Source of the DNA: Streptococcus mitis
GTDB lineage: Bacteria; Bacillota; Bacilli; Lactobacillales; Streptococcaceae
Length of the DNA stretch: 64,000 nucleotides
Direction of reading: 5' to 3'
NCBI RefSeq assembly: GCF_002005545.1
Contig: NZ_LBMT01000001.1
Coordinates: 1,076,301 to 1,140,300, forward strand
Made by a program: the position numbers and the translations under genes. How positions within the stretch are numbered: position 1 is the stretch's first letter; each line of letters begins with the position of its first letter. Below the pieces are notes generated by a model. It did not search any database. It saw nothing but the letters and a program-made list of their open reading frames with translations, and had not been told where the DNA came from. Below are positions 1 to 8,339 of the stretch, in pieces.

Positions 1-1
1 G

Positions 2-295
2 AAGCCATCGACACCAGCGCCGAAAGAAGAGAAGCCAACGACACCAGCGCCAAAAGTGGAAGAGCCATCGACACCAGCGCCAAAAGTAGAGGATCCATCG
101 ACTCCGGCACCAAAAGTGGAAGAACCAGTATCTCCAGCGCCAAAATCGGAAGAACCAGCGGCGACAACACCGAAGGCAGAAGAACCAGTATCTCCAGCGC
201 CAAAAGCAGAGGAGCCAGCGGCACCAGCACCGAAAGCAGAGGAGCCAGCGACTCCAGCACCAAAAGTAGAGGAACCCGCGGCACCAGCACCGAAA
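2..295 (+). repeat. 30-bp coding repeats (PAPK-type 10-residue units)
   Basis: About ten degenerate 30-bp units encode EEPxxPAPKx decapeptides at the left edge of the window. Such proline-rich repeats span the cell wall in pneumococcal PspA/CbpA-like proteins. They continue beyond the window edge. Confidence 0.8.
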
Positions 296-1717
296 GACGA
301 TGAATCAGGTTCTTCAGTTGAATCTCCATCAACAGCTAATCATTCAGACGAGTCAGGAGCGCCATCTACAACTCCTACAGGTGACTCAACAGCTACCCAA
401 CCAAGTGATTCAACATCGTCACCGGTAACCCCAAGTGAAGAAGCACCGGTCACATCAGGCGAAACTAATTCCACTGAACAGCCATCTGGAGAATCAGGTA
501 AATCTGAAACGACATCAGAATCTTCCAATACTCCATCTGCGGAAGCTACAAATGATTCAGGGAATGCAGCAACATCAACTCCGACTCCAGAAGCATCAAC
601 TTCAGAGCCAAAATCAGAAGAAGAACTTAAGAAGGAAGAAGCCTTGAAGTCAGCTAAAAAGGAGAGCATAGATGATAATATCGGTGAAGTTGTTAAAATA
701 AAAGCAGATGCGATTGAAAAAGTTACTGATGCAGATGAAAAGGCAAGATTAAAAGAAGCATTAAAGGCGTTACAAGATAAAGCGATAGAAGAAATTAACA
801 AAGCAAAAGATGATGAAGAAGTAGCTACTGTTACAGAAAAATATCAAAATGAAATCAATGCATTGGATGTTCCAGGGGAAGAAGTTTCAAGTCCGAATTA
901 TGGTAGAGAAGGCTTGACCAATAATGGTCCTGGTGGAACTACTATTGACAATGGAAGCACAGCGATTGGTCATGGTGCAAGTGGGACTTCCAGATCAGCA
1001 GTAGCATCTCCAACACAACCTTCTTCAACTTCAGAAAGAGGTTCAAGTTTTAGAAATGCCCCATCGGTTCAAGCAAGAGCAAGAAGAGTAGCACGTTCAA
1101 CATCAGAACCAGATGGAACTGTAAATATTAGCTATAACTTCGCTGGAATGCCAGATATTCATGGTTTCCTATCTGACCCGGGAGAAAATAACACTGTCAT
1201 GATTCCTGCTGGAACGAGTGAAGCACAGGCAAAAGAGCTAGTAAAAGAAAAAATTCAAGCCAAGATAAAAGACTTAGCTGCTAGAGGGTATCATGTGAAA
1301 AATGACATTATTTTTGAACAAGATACTACTGTGAAAAATTATAACTACGTCGTTACATTCACTAAGGAGACTACAGGAACTTCAGGTTTCAGAATGGCTC
1401 CAGCAGTTCAACCACGCGCTAGCAGAAATCGTAGAAGTCTAGAACAGCCAGCTCCTCAAAAGGTCAAAGTCAATGTTTTTTATAACTTTGATCAAATGAA
1501 AGATATTGCAGGTTTTCTAGGAGATATCAATGGAACTTCTCTTGAAATTGCGGAAGGTTTATCAAATGAAGAGGTTAAAGCAGCTGTCAAGAGCCAAGTT
1601 GATGCTAAGAAAGAAGAGTTGAGCAAACGCGGCTATACTTTCAAAGAGGACTATGTCTATCAATCTAATGGGAAAGATTATAATTACGTTGTAACATTTT
1701 CAAAAGAAGCTAAATAA
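2..1717 (+). CDS. Proline-rich surface protein, 3' part (5' end outside window)
   Basis: The frame is open from base 2, so the real start lies upstream; the GTG at 56 is inside the repeat and is not a start. The visible part begins with about ten 10-residue repeats of the type EEPATPAPKA, then a Ser/Thr/Pro/Glu-rich stretch, then a charged helical segment resembling DUF1542-type surface repeats (about residues 190-270 counted from base 56). It ends with two copies of a domain of about 75 residues containing YNF and NYNYVVTF or DYNYVVTFSKE. The protein stops shortly after the second copy: there is no LPXTG motif, hydrophobic tail or choline-binding repeat, so surface retention would have to come from the unseen N-terminus. 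Its position just upstream of an rr06/hk06-like system recalls the pneumococcal cbpA/pspC neighbourhood, but that identity is not shown here. Function unknown; probably surface or secreted. Confidence 0.75.
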   Translation, partial: KPSTPAPKEEKPTTPAPKVEEPSTPAPKVEDPSTPAPKVEEPVSPAPKSEEPAATTPKAEEPVSPAPKAEEPAAPAPKAEEPATPAPKVEEPAAPAPKDDESGSSVESPSTANHSDESGAPSTTPTGDSTATQPSDSTSSPVTPSEEAPVTSGETNSTEQPSGESGKSETTSESSNTPSAEATNDSGNAATSTPTPEASTSEPKSEEELKKEEALKSAKKESIDDNIGEVVKIKADAIEKVTDADEKARLKEALKALQDKAIEEINKAKDDEEVATVTEKYQNEINALDVPGEEVSSPNYGREGLTNNGPGGTTIDNGSTAIGHGASGTSRSAVASPTQPSSTSERGSSFRNAPSVQARARRVARSTSEPDGTVNISYNFAGMPDIHGFLSDPGENNTVMIPAGTSEAQAKELVKEKIQAKIKDLAARGYHVKNDIIFEQDTTVKNYNYVVTFTKETTGTSGFRMAPAVQPRASRNRRSLEQPAPQKVKVNVFYNFDQMKDIAGFLGDINGTSLEIAEGLSNEEVKAAVKSQVDAKKEELSKRGYTFKEDYVYQSNGKDYNYVVTFSKEAK

Positions 1718-1749
1718 TTTTCATTCTATAGAGAGTGAAATGCAAGCAG

Positions 1750-1775
1750 AGAGAGCGATAGGCTCTCTTTGTTTT
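1750..1775 (+). terminator. Intrinsic terminator after the left-edge surface protein
   Basis: Seven-base-pair stem (AGAGAGC / GCTCTCT) with a 5-nt loop, followed by TTTGTTTT, 33 bases after the stop codon. Confidence 0.75.
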
Positions 1776-1795
1776 ATCTAGTGGTCAGTTGATTA

Positions 1796-1824
1796 CAGAC
1801 AAAAGGCCAGTAAGAGGCTATAAT
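1796..1824 (+). promoter_or_regulatory. Putative rr06 promoter
   Basis: CAGACA (1796-1801), 17-bp spacer, TATAAT (1819-1824). It is the only good -10 box between the terminator and rr06. If used, the 5' leader of about 250 nt would contain the whole BOX element at 1851-2047. Confidence 0.45.
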
Positions 1825-1850
1825 AGAAAATAGAGTAGGTATTTATTCTA

Positions 1851-2047
1851 ATACTCTTCGAAAATCAAACTCAAACCACGTCAGCGTCGCCTTACCGTAG
1901 GTATGGTTACTGACTTCGTCAGTTCTATCCACAACCTCAAAACAGTGTTTTGAGCTGACTTTGTCAGTTCTATCTACAACCTCAAAGCAGTGCTTTGAGC
2001 AACCTGCGGCTAGCTTCCTAGTTTGCTTTTTGATTTTCATTGAGTAT
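1851..2047 (+). repeat. BOX element (boxA-boxB-boxB-boxC)
   Basis: Starts ATACTCTTCGAAAATC and ends TTTTCATTGAGTAT, with the boxA core (complement of the BOX-PCR primer site) near the start and two boxB units (ACTGACTTCGTCAGTT... and its degenerate copy). Lies between the putative promoter and rr06, so it should be transcribed in the leader. Confidence 0.9.
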
Positions 2048-2079
2048 AAGAAAAATAAAAAATAGAGAGCAGTTAAAGT

Positions 2080-2736
2080 ATGAAAATTTTAATTGTAGAA
2101 GATGAAGAGATGATCCGTGAGGGGGTCAGTGATTATTTGACGGATTGTGGTTATGAAACCATTGAAGCCGCAGACGGTCAAGAAGCATTAGAAAAATTTT
2201 CCAGCTATGAAGTAGCCTTGGTTTTACTGGATATCCAGATGCCCAAGCTCAATGGTCTGGAAGTACTAGCTGAGATTCGTAAAACCAGTCAGGTTCCTGT
2301 ATTGATGCTGACCGCCTTTCAGGATGAAGAATACAAGATGAGTGCCTTTGCTTCGCTAGCAGATGGCTATCTGGAAAAGCCCTTCTCCCTCTCCCTCTTA
2401 AAAGTGAGGGTGGATGCGATTTTCAAGCGCTATTATGATATGGGACGAGTCTTCTCCTATAAGGATGCCAAGGTGGACTTTGAAAGCTACAGTGCCAGCC
2501 TAGCAGGTCAAGAAGTGGCTATCAATGCCAAAGAGTTGGAAATTCTGGACTATCTGGTGAAAAATGAAGGACGGGCCTTGACTCGGTCTCAGATAATCGA
2601 TGCCGTTTGGAAAGCGACAGATGAGGTTCCCTTTGACCGTGTCATTGATGTCTATATCAAGGAATTGCGGAAAAAGTTAGACTTGGACTGCATCCTCACT
2701 GTGCGCAATGTTGGTTATAAATTGGAGCGAAAATGA
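2080..2736 (+). CDS. rr06: OmpR-family response regulator, RR06/CbpR-like
   Basis: Response regulator of 218 residues. The receiver domain (about 1-115) has the acidic pair E7-D8, the phospho-acceptor D51 in LLDIQMPK, T78 and K100 (EKPF). A winged-helix DNA-binding domain of the OmpR type follows (about 125-217; EILDYLVKNEG and VRNVGYKLE). Length and sequence match, from memory, pneumococcal RR06 (CbpR), which controls the surface adhesin gene cbpA. The stop overlaps the start of the kinase gene by four bases (ATGA), indicating translational coupling. The neighbouring surface-protein gene upstream is a plausible target, by inference. A BOX element lies in the leader. Confidence 0.85.
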   Translation: MKILIVEDEEMIREGVSDYLTDCGYETIEAADGQEALEKFSSYEVALVLLDIQMPKLNGLEVLAEIRKTSQVPVLMLTAFQDEEYKMSAFASLADGYLEKPFSLSLLKVRVDAIFKRYYDMGRVFSYKDAKVDFESYSASLAGQEVAINAKELEILDYLVKNEGRALTRSQIIDAVWKATDEVPFDRVIDVYIKELRKKLDLDCILTVRNVGYKLERK

Positions 2737-4061
2737 AACGAACAGGTTTATTTACAAAGATATTTATCTATACCTTCTCGATTTTTAGTGTTCTGGTTAT
2801 CTGCCTTCATTTAGCTATTTATTTTCTCTTTCCCTCGACTTATCTGAGTCACCGTCAGGAAACCATTGGTCAGAAGGCAACAGCCATTGCCCAGTCCCTA
2901 GAAGGGAAAGACAGGCAGAATATCGAGCAAGTGTTAGAGCTGTATTCCCAGACTAGTGAGATCAAGGGGGCCGTTAAGGGCGAGATGACCGAGGATAAGT
3001 TAGAAGTCAAGGACAGCCTTCCTCTGGACACAGACCGCCAGACTACCTCGCTTTTTATTGAGGAGCGGGAGGTGACAATGCAGGACGGTGGTACCATGAC
3101 TCTCCAGTTTCTAGCTTCCATGGATTTGCAAAAGGAAGCAGAGCAAATCAGTCTCCAGTTTCTTCCCTACACCTTGCTGGCATCCTTTCTGATTTCCCTC
3201 TTGGTGGCCTATATCTATGCTCGGACCATTGTTGCACCAATTTTGGAAATCAAGCGGGTGACTCGTAGAATGATGGAACTAGATACCCAAGTACGTTTGC
3301 GCGTGGATTCTAAGGATGAGATTGGTGATCTCAAGGAACAAATCAATAGCCTCTACCAGCATCTTTTGACTGTTATTGCAGACTTGCATGACAAGAATGA
3401 AGCCATTCTCCAGCTGGAAAAGATGAAGGTCGAATTCCTACGAGGGGCTTCTCATGAATTGAAGACACCTCTTGCTAGTTTGAAAATCTTGATTGAAAAT
3501 ATGAAAGAAAATATCGGTCGCTATAAGGATAGAGACCACTATCTGGGAGTTGCTTTGGGAATTGTGGATGAGCTTAATCACCACGTTCTCCAGATACTTT
3601 CCCTCTCTTCTGTGCAGGAATTGCGAGATGATAGGGAACAAATTGACTTACACCAGATGACGCAAACTCTAGTCCAGGATTATGCCTTGCTAGCCAAGGA
3701 TAGAGAGATTCAGATAGACAATAGTTTGACTCATCAGCAGGCTTATCTAAACCCATCTGTCATGAAGTTGATTCTGTCTAACCTCATCAGCAATGCCATT
3801 AAGCACTCTGTTCCAGGTGGCTTGGTTCGTATTGGAGAGAGAGAAGGGGAACTTTTTATAGAAAATAGCTGCAGTCCAGAAGAACAAGAAAAACTAGCCC
3901 AATCTTTTTCTGATAATGCTAGTCGTAATGCCAAGGGGTCTGGGATGGGTCTCTTTGTGGTCAAAAGTTTATTGGAACATGAAAAATTACCTTATCGTTT
4001 TGAGATGAAGGAGAATCGTTTGACCTTCTTCATAGCTTTTCCAAAAGTCGCCCAAGACTAG
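2733..4061 (+). CDS. hk06: Sensor histidine kinase, HK06/CbpS-like
   Basis: Membrane histidine kinase of 442 residues, partner of the overlapping regulator gene. Two transmembrane segments (about 10-33 and 145-167) flank an extracellular sensor of about 110 residues. A HAMP linker follows, then the HisKA domain with the phospho-acceptor H241 in ASHELKTPL, and a HATPase domain with N-box (NLISNAIKHS) and G-box (GSGMGLFVV). In pneumococcus the HK06/RR06 pair affects adhesin expression; the signal sensed is not known from sequence. The gene starts inside the last codons of rr06. It has no obvious terminator of its own before fba. Confidence 0.85.
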   Translation: MKRTGLFTKIFIYTFSIFSVLVICLHLAIYFLFPSTYLSHRQETIGQKATAIAQSLEGKDRQNIEQVLELYSQTSEIKGAVKGEMTEDKLEVKDSLPLDTDRQTTSLFIEEREVTMQDGGTMTLQFLASMDLQKEAEQISLQFLPYTLLASFLISLLVAYIYARTIVAPILEIKRVTRRMMELDTQVRLRVDSKDEIGDLKEQINSLYQHLLTVIADLHDKNEAILQLEKMKVEFLRGASHELKTPLASLKILIENMKENIGRYKDRDHYLGVALGIVDELNHHVLQILSLSSVQELRDDREQIDLHQMTQTLVQDYALLAKDREIQIDNSLTHQQAYLNPSVMKLILSNLISNAIKHSVPGGLVRIGEREGELFIENSCSPEEQEKLAQSFSDNASRNAKGSGMGLFVVKSLLEHEKLPYRFEMKENRLTFFIAFPKVAQD

Positions 4062-4082
4062 GGATAGAAAGGGTTTACATAG

Positions 4083-4145
4083 ATGAAGCTAGAAGAAATT
4101 CAATCGAAACTGCGGGAAAAACTAGATTTTTTTGTCAAAAAGTGA
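4083..4145 (+). CDS. Possible 20-residue small ORF between hk06 and fba
   Basis: ATG to TGA encoding a charged peptide of 20 residues (MKLEEIQSKL then a lysine-rich end). The ribosome site is poor. Its stop codon is embedded in the fba extended -10 box (TGATAAAAT). It could be a remnant of a longer gene or chance; coding is not established. Confidence 0.2.
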   Translation: MKLEEIQSKLREKLDFFVKK

Positions 4146-4151
4146 TAAAAT
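4143..4151 (+). promoter_or_regulatory. fba extended -10 promoter
   Basis: TG-A-TAAAAT extended -10 box, about 50 bases before the fba start. No good -35 box at the expected distance; TTGTCA at 4132-4137 is too close. Confidence 0.5.
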
Positions 4152-4201
4152 GAACAATGTAAATGGGATGACCCATAAAAATATACAGGAGGCCTGATAA
4201 A

Positions 4202-5083
4202 ATGGCAATCGTTTCAGCAGAAAAATTTGTCCAAGCAGCTCGTGACAACGGTTATGCAGTTGGTGGATTTAACACAAACAACCTTGAGTGGACTCAAGCT
4301 ATCTTGCGTGCAGCAGAAGCTAAAAAAGCTCCAGTTTTGATCCAAACTTCAATGGGTGCTGCTAAATACATGGGTGGTTACAAAGTTGCTCGCAACTTGA
4401 TCGCTAACCTTGTTGAATCAATGGGTATCACTGTACCAGTAGCTATCCACCTTGACCACGGTCACTATGAAGATGCACTTGAATGTATCCGAGTTGGTTA
4501 TACTTCAGTTATGTTTGATGGTTCACACCTTCCAGTTGAAGAAAACCTTGAAAAAGCTCGTAAAGTTGTAGAATTTGCTCATGCAAATGGTGTATCAGTG
4601 GAAGCTGAAGTTGGTACTATCGGTGGTGAAGAAGACGGAATCATCGGTGATGGTGAATTGGCTCCAATCGAAGACGCTAAAGCAATGGTTGAAACTGGTA
4701 TCGACTTCTTGGCAGCTGGTATCGGTAACATCCACGGTCCTTACCCAGAAAACTGGAAAGGTCTTCACCTTGATCACTTGCAAAAATTGACTGAAGCTGT
4801 TCCAGGATTCCCAATCGTATTGCACGGTGGATCAGGTATTCCTGATGAGCAAATCCAAGCGGCTATCAAACTTGGTGTTGCCAAAGTTAACGTTAACACA
4901 GAATGCCAAATCGCATTTGCTAACGCAACTCGTAAATTTGCTCGTGACTACGAAGCAAACGAAGCAGAATATGACAAGAAAAAACTCTTCGACCCACGTA
5001 AATTCTTGGCTGACGGTGTAAAAGCTATCCAAGCATCAGTTGAAGAACGTATCGACGTATTCGGTTCAGAAGGTAAAGCATAA
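4202..5083 (+). CDS. fba: Class II fructose-bisphosphate aldolase
   Basis: Cleaves fructose-1,6-bisphosphate into glyceraldehyde-3-phosphate and dihydroxyacetone phosphate in glycolysis; cytoplasmic and zinc-dependent. The 293-residue protein shows the class II signatures: HLDHGHYED with catalytic D85 and zinc ligand H86, EAEVGTIGGEED, the second zinc motif NIHGPY, LHGGSGIP and KVNVNTE. The start is fixed by a perfect AGGAGG at 4187-4192. Codon use is highly biased (AAC, GGT, GTT, CGT), as expected of a very highly expressed gene and clearly different from its neighbours. Monocistronic between an extended -10 promoter and a strong hairpin. Confidence 0.97.
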   Translation: MAIVSAEKFVQAARDNGYAVGGFNTNNLEWTQAILRAAEAKKAPVLIQTSMGAAKYMGGYKVARNLIANLVESMGITVPVAIHLDHGHYEDALECIRVGYTSVMFDGSHLPVEENLEKARKVVEFAHANGVSVEAEVGTIGGEEDGIIGDGELAPIEDAKAMVETGIDFLAAGIGNIHGPYPENWKGLHLDHLQKLTEAVPGFPIVLHGGSGIPDEQIQAAIKLGVAKVNVNTECQIAFANATRKFARDYEANEAEYDKKKLFDPRKFLADGVKAIQASVEERIDVFGSEGKA

Positions 5084-5105
5084 TCTAGCTGAACAATACA
5101 TACAG

Positions 5106-5130
5106 AACCTGCCCATTGGGTGGGTTTTTT
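5106..5130 (+). terminator. fba terminator
   Basis: Nine-base-pair stem (AACCTGCCC / GGGTGGGTT with two G-T pairs), 3-nt loop, then a run of six T. Confidence 0.85.
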
Positions 5131-5170
5131 GGTGTTTTAAGGAGACTATTAAACCAGAATTTTGGACTAC

Positions 5171-5365
5171 TACTCTTCGAAAATCTCTTCAAACCACGTC
5201 ATCTTCGCCTTGCCGTAGGTATGGTTACTGACTTCGTCAGTTCTATCCACAACCTCAAAACAGTGTTTTGAGCTGACTTCGTCAGTTCCATCTACAACCT
5301 CAAAGCAGTGTTTTGAGCAACCTACGGCTAGCTTCCTAGTTTGCTCTTTGATTTTCATTGAGTAT
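5171..5365 (+). repeat. BOX element (boxA-boxB-boxB-boxC)
   Basis: Second BOX copy, same orientation and two boxB units, between the fba terminator and the exporter promoter. Here it lies upstream of the promoter, so it need not be in the exporter mRNA. Confidence 0.9.
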
Positions 5366-5410
5366 AAAAATACCACTTTAAGAGAAAAATTTTCAATTTC
5401 ACAAATTTTA

Positions 5411-5448
5411 GGCAAACGCTTGCATTCTAGTTTTTATTGGACTATAAT
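5411..5448 (+). promoter_or_regulatory. ABC exporter promoter with cre-like site
   Basis: TTGCAT (5420-5425), 17-bp spacer, TATAAT (5443-5448). The sequence GGCAAACGCTTGCA (5411-5424) fits the CcpA cre consensus with one mismatch and overlaps the -35 box, a geometry expected to give catabolite repression. Confidence 0.65.
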
Positions 5449-5559
5449 AGGTTGGTATAAAGCCTTCTGTAATAATATTGAGAAGGTATAGAAAGTAAGG
5501 ATTTAGAATACTTGTTGTCAAAAACACAATGTTGCTATTCCTTACATAGGGAGATAGAT

Positions 5560-6552
5560 ATGGCAATGATAGAAGTGGAACATCTTCAGAAAAATTTTGT
5601 GAAGACTGTTAAGGAACCGGGCTTGAAGGGGGCATTACGCTCCTTTATTCATCCTGAAAAGCAGACCTTTGAAGCGGTCAAGGATTTAACCTTTGAGGTA
5701 CCCAAAGGGCAAATTTTAGGTTTTATCGGGGCCAATGGTGCTGGGAAGTCGACAACTATTAAAATGCTGACAGGAATTTTGAAACCAACATCTGGTTTTT
5801 GTCGGATTAATGGCAAGATTCCCCAGGACAATCGCCAAGATTATGTCAAGGATATTGGAGTCGTTTTCGGACAACGAACCCAGTTATGGTGGGATTTGGC
5901 TTTACAAGAGACCTACACGGTCTTGAAAGAGATTTACGATGTGCCAGATTCGCTCTTCCATAAGCGCATGGACTTTTTGAATGAAGTCTTGGATTTGAAG
6001 GATTTTATCAAAGACCCCGTGCGGACTCTTTCACTAGGGCAGCGCATGCGGGCTGATATTGCGGCTTCCTTGCTTCACAATCCCAAGGTACTCTTTTTAG
6101 ATGAGCCGACCATTGGTCTGGATGTTTCGGTCAAGGATAACATTCGTCGCGCCATTACCCAGATCAATCAGGAGGAAGAGACAACTATTCTTTTGACAAC
6201 TCACGACCTGAGCGATATTGAGCAACTTTGTGATCGTATTTTTATGATTGACAAGGGACAGGAGATTTTTGATGGGACGGTTAGCCAGCTCAAGGAGACC
6301 TTTGGCAAGATGAAGACTCTTTCTTTTGAACTGGTATCAGGTCAAAATCACCTAGTTTCTCACTATGAAGGCTTTTCGGATATGACAATTGATAGACAGG
6401 GGAATAGCCTCAACATTGAATTCGATAGTTCTCGCTACCAGTCAGCTGACATTATCAAGCAAACCCTGTCTGATTTTGAAATCCGCGATTTGAAGATGGT
6501 GGATACGGATATCGAGGATATTATCCGTCGCTTCTATCGAAAGGAGCTCTAA
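5560..6552 (+). CDS. ABC-2 type exporter, ATP-binding subunit
   Basis: ATPase of 330 residues that would energise the two permeases encoded next. Walker A GANGAGKST (57-65), a Q-loop region, signature LSLGQRMR, Walker B VLFLDEP and the switch TTHD are all present. The N-terminal extension before Walker A and the C-terminal part after the ATPase fold fit the COG4586-type family, whose substrates are not established. The ATG at 5560 is chosen because it has an AGGGA ribosome site 7 bases upstream; an upstream TTG at 5512 in the same frame lacks one. First gene of a three-gene operon; the next gene starts two bases after its stop. Confidence 0.85.
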   Translation: MAMIEVEHLQKNFVKTVKEPGLKGALRSFIHPEKQTFEAVKDLTFEVPKGQILGFIGANGAGKSTTIKMLTGILKPTSGFCRINGKIPQDNRQDYVKDIGVVFGQRTQLWWDLALQETYTVLKEIYDVPDSLFHKRMDFLNEVLDLKDFIKDPVRTLSLGQRMRADIAASLLHNPKVLFLDEPTIGLDVSVKDNIRRAITQINQEEETTILLTTHDLSDIEQLCDRIFMIDKGQEIFDGTVSQLKETFGKMKTLSFELVSGQNHLVSHYEGFSDMTIDRQGNSLNIEFDSSRYQSADIIKQTLSDFEIRDLKMVDTDIEDIIRRFYRKEL

Positions 6553-6553
6553 G

Positions 6554-7372
6554 ATGGTCAAATTGTGGAGACGTTATAAACCCTTTATCAATGCAGGTGT
6601 TCAGGAGTTGATTACCTATCGAGTCAACTTTATTCTTTATCGGATCGGCGATGTCATGGGGGCTTTTGTGGCCTTTTATCTCTGGAAGGCAGTCTTTGAT
6701 TCCTCCCAGGAGTCTTTGATTCAGGGCTTTAGTATGGCAGATATCACCCTCTACATCATCATGAGTTTTGTGACCAATCTTCTGACTAGGTCGGATAGCT
6801 CCTTTATGATTGGGGAGGAGGTCAAGGATGGTTCCATTATCATGCGTTTGTTGAGACCAGTGCATTTTGCGGCTTCTTACCTCTTTACCGAGCTTGGTTC
6901 CAAGTGGCTGATTTTTATCAGCGTTGGCCTTCCATTTTTAAGTGTCATTGTTTTGATGAAAATCTTATCTGGGCAAGGGATTGTAGAAGTGCTGGGATTA
7001 ACTGTCCTTTATCTTTTTAGCTTAACGCTGGCCTATCTGATTAACTTTTTCTTTAATATCTGCTTTGGATTTTCTGCCTTTGTGTTTAAAAATCTATGGG
7101 GTTCCAATTTACTTAAGACTTCCATAGTGGCTTTTATGTCTGGAAGTTTGATTCCCTTGGCTTTCTTTCCAAAGGTTGTTTCAGATATTCTGTCCTTCCT
7201 GCCTTTTTCATCCTTGATTTACACCCCAGTCATGATTATCGTTGGGAAATACGATGCCAATCAGATGCTTCAGGCACTCCTTTTGCAGTTCTTCTGGCTC
7301 TTAGTGATGGTGGGCTTGTCTCAGTTGATTTGGAAACGAGTCCAGTCATTTATCACCATTCAAGGAGGTTAG
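6554..7372 (+). CDS. ABC-2 type exporter permease 1
   Basis: Integral membrane protein of 272 residues with about six predicted transmembrane segments and no large soluble domain, matching the COG4587-like permeases that pair with COG4586-type ATPases. Start ATG follows the ATPase stop almost directly, so translation is probably coupled. Substrate unknown; it would form a heterodimeric channel with the next gene product. Confidence 0.75.
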   Translation: MVKLWRRYKPFINAGVQELITYRVNFILYRIGDVMGAFVAFYLWKAVFDSSQESLIQGFSMADITLYIIMSFVTNLLTRSDSSFMIGEEVKDGSIIMRLLRPVHFAASYLFTELGSKWLIFISVGLPFLSVIVLMKILSGQGIVEVLGLTVLYLFSLTLAYLINFFFNICFGFSAFVFKNLWGSNLLKTSIVAFMSGSLIPLAFFPKVVSDILSFLPFSSLIYTPVMIIVGKYDANQMLQALLLQFFWLLVMVGLSQLIWKRVQSFITIQGG

Positions 7373-7373
7373 T

Positions 7374-8159
7374 ATGAAAAAATATCAACGCATGCATCTG
7401 ATTTTTATTAGACAATACATCAAGCAAATCATGGAATACAAGGTGGATTTTGTAGTTGGTGTCCTGGGAGTTTTTCTGACCCAAGGTTTGAATCTCTTGT
7501 TTCTCAATGTCATCTTTCAACACATCCCATCACTAGAAGGTTGGAGCTTTCAAGAAATCGCCTTTATATATGGTTTTTCCTTGATTCCCAAGGGCTTGGA
7601 CCATCTCTTTTTTGACAATCTCTGGGCACTGGGCCAACGCCTAGTGCGAAAAGGAGAATTTGACAAATACCTGACTCGTCCTATCAATCCTCTCTTTCAT
7701 ATCCTAGTTGAGACCTTTCAGATTGATGCCTTGGGTGAACTCTTAGTCGGTGGTATTTTATTGGGAACAACCGTGACCAGTATTGCTTGGACTCTTCCAA
7801 AATTCCTGCTTTTTCTAGTTTGTATTCCTTTTGCGACCTTGATTTATACTTCCTTGAAAATCGCGACAGCTAGTATCGCTTTTTGGACCAAACAGTCAGG
7901 CGCCATGATTTACATTTTTTATATGTTTAATGATTTTGCCAAGTATCCCATTTCCATTTACAATTCATTTCTTCGTTGGTTGATTAGCTTTATCGTGCCT
8001 TTTGCCTTTACGGCTTACTATCCTGCCAGCTATTTCTTGCAGGACAAGGATGTAATCTTTAACATCGGAGGTTTGATTTTGATTTCCCTTGTCTTTTTTG
8101 GTATTTCCCTTAAACTCTGGGACAGGGGCTTGGATTCTTACGAAAGTGCAGGATCCTAA
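7374..8159 (+). CDS. ABC-2 type exporter permease 2
   Basis: Integral membrane protein of 261 residues, about six transmembrane segments, similar in architecture to the preceding permease and to COG3694-type partners. AAGGAGG lies at the end of the previous gene, giving a strong ribosome site. Last gene of the operon, followed by a hairpin terminator. The pairing of two different permeases with one ATPase is typical of this exporter group; the cargo cannot be read from sequence. Confidence 0.75.
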   Translation: MKKYQRMHLIFIRQYIKQIMEYKVDFVVGVLGVFLTQGLNLLFLNVIFQHIPSLEGWSFQEIAFIYGFSLIPKGLDHLFFDNLWALGQRLVRKGEFDKYLTRPINPLFHILVETFQIDALGELLVGGILLGTTVTSIAWTLPKFLLFLVCIPFATLIYTSLKIATASIAFWTKQSGAMIYIFYMFNDFAKYPISIYNSFLRWLISFIVPFAFTAYYPASYFLQDKDVIFNIGGLILISLVFFGISLKLWDRGLDSYESAGS

Positions 8160-8172
8160 GATGAAGAAACTC

Positions 8173-8199
8173 AAAGCCTTGTCTCAGGACAGGCTTTTT
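8173..8199 (+). terminator. ABC exporter operon terminator
   Basis: Stem AAAGCCTTGTC / GACAGGCTTT with one bulged base and a TCAG loop, followed by a T run. Confidence 0.75.
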
Positions 8200-8219
8200 C
8201 TAATAGAGATGAAAATTCC

Positions 8220-8247
8220 TTGACATCTATTCTCAGAGTGCTATACT
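8220..8247 (+). promoter_or_regulatory. tRNA-Thr promoter
   Basis: Perfect TTGACA (8220-8225), 16-bp spacer, TATACT (8242-8247), 12 bases before the tRNA 5' end. Confidence 0.8.
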
Positions 8248-8259
8248 TTAAGTGTAATC

Positions 8260-8332
8260 GCCGATTTAGCTCAGTTGGTAGAGCAAGGCACTCGTAAAGC
8301 CTAGGTCACAGGTTCGATCCCTGCAATCGGCA
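8260..8332 (+). tRNA. tRNA-Thr (anticodon CGU)
   Basis: A 73-nt cloverleaf: acceptor GCCGATT pairs with AATCGGC, D-arm GCTC/GAGC, anticodon loop CTCGTAA (anticodon CGT), T-loop TTCGATC and discriminator A. CCA is not encoded. There are A-A at 31/39 and A-C at 49/65 mismatches at the ends of the anticodon and T stems; the remaining pairs are intact. It has its own promoter and terminator. It decodes ACG. Confidence 0.92.
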
Positions 8333-8339
8333 AAGTGAA

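Noticed and set aside
340..801. Minus-strand ORF opposite the left-edge surface protein
   Set aside because: Serine/valine-rich antisense of a Ser/Thr/Pro-rich coding region; no supporting signals.
1843..2040. Small ORFs inside BOX elements (also at 5170-5415 and 17242-17487, minus strand)
   Set aside because: Their peptides (KIKKQTRKLA ... HCFEVVDRTDEVS) are translations of the BOX repeat itself and recur with every copy.
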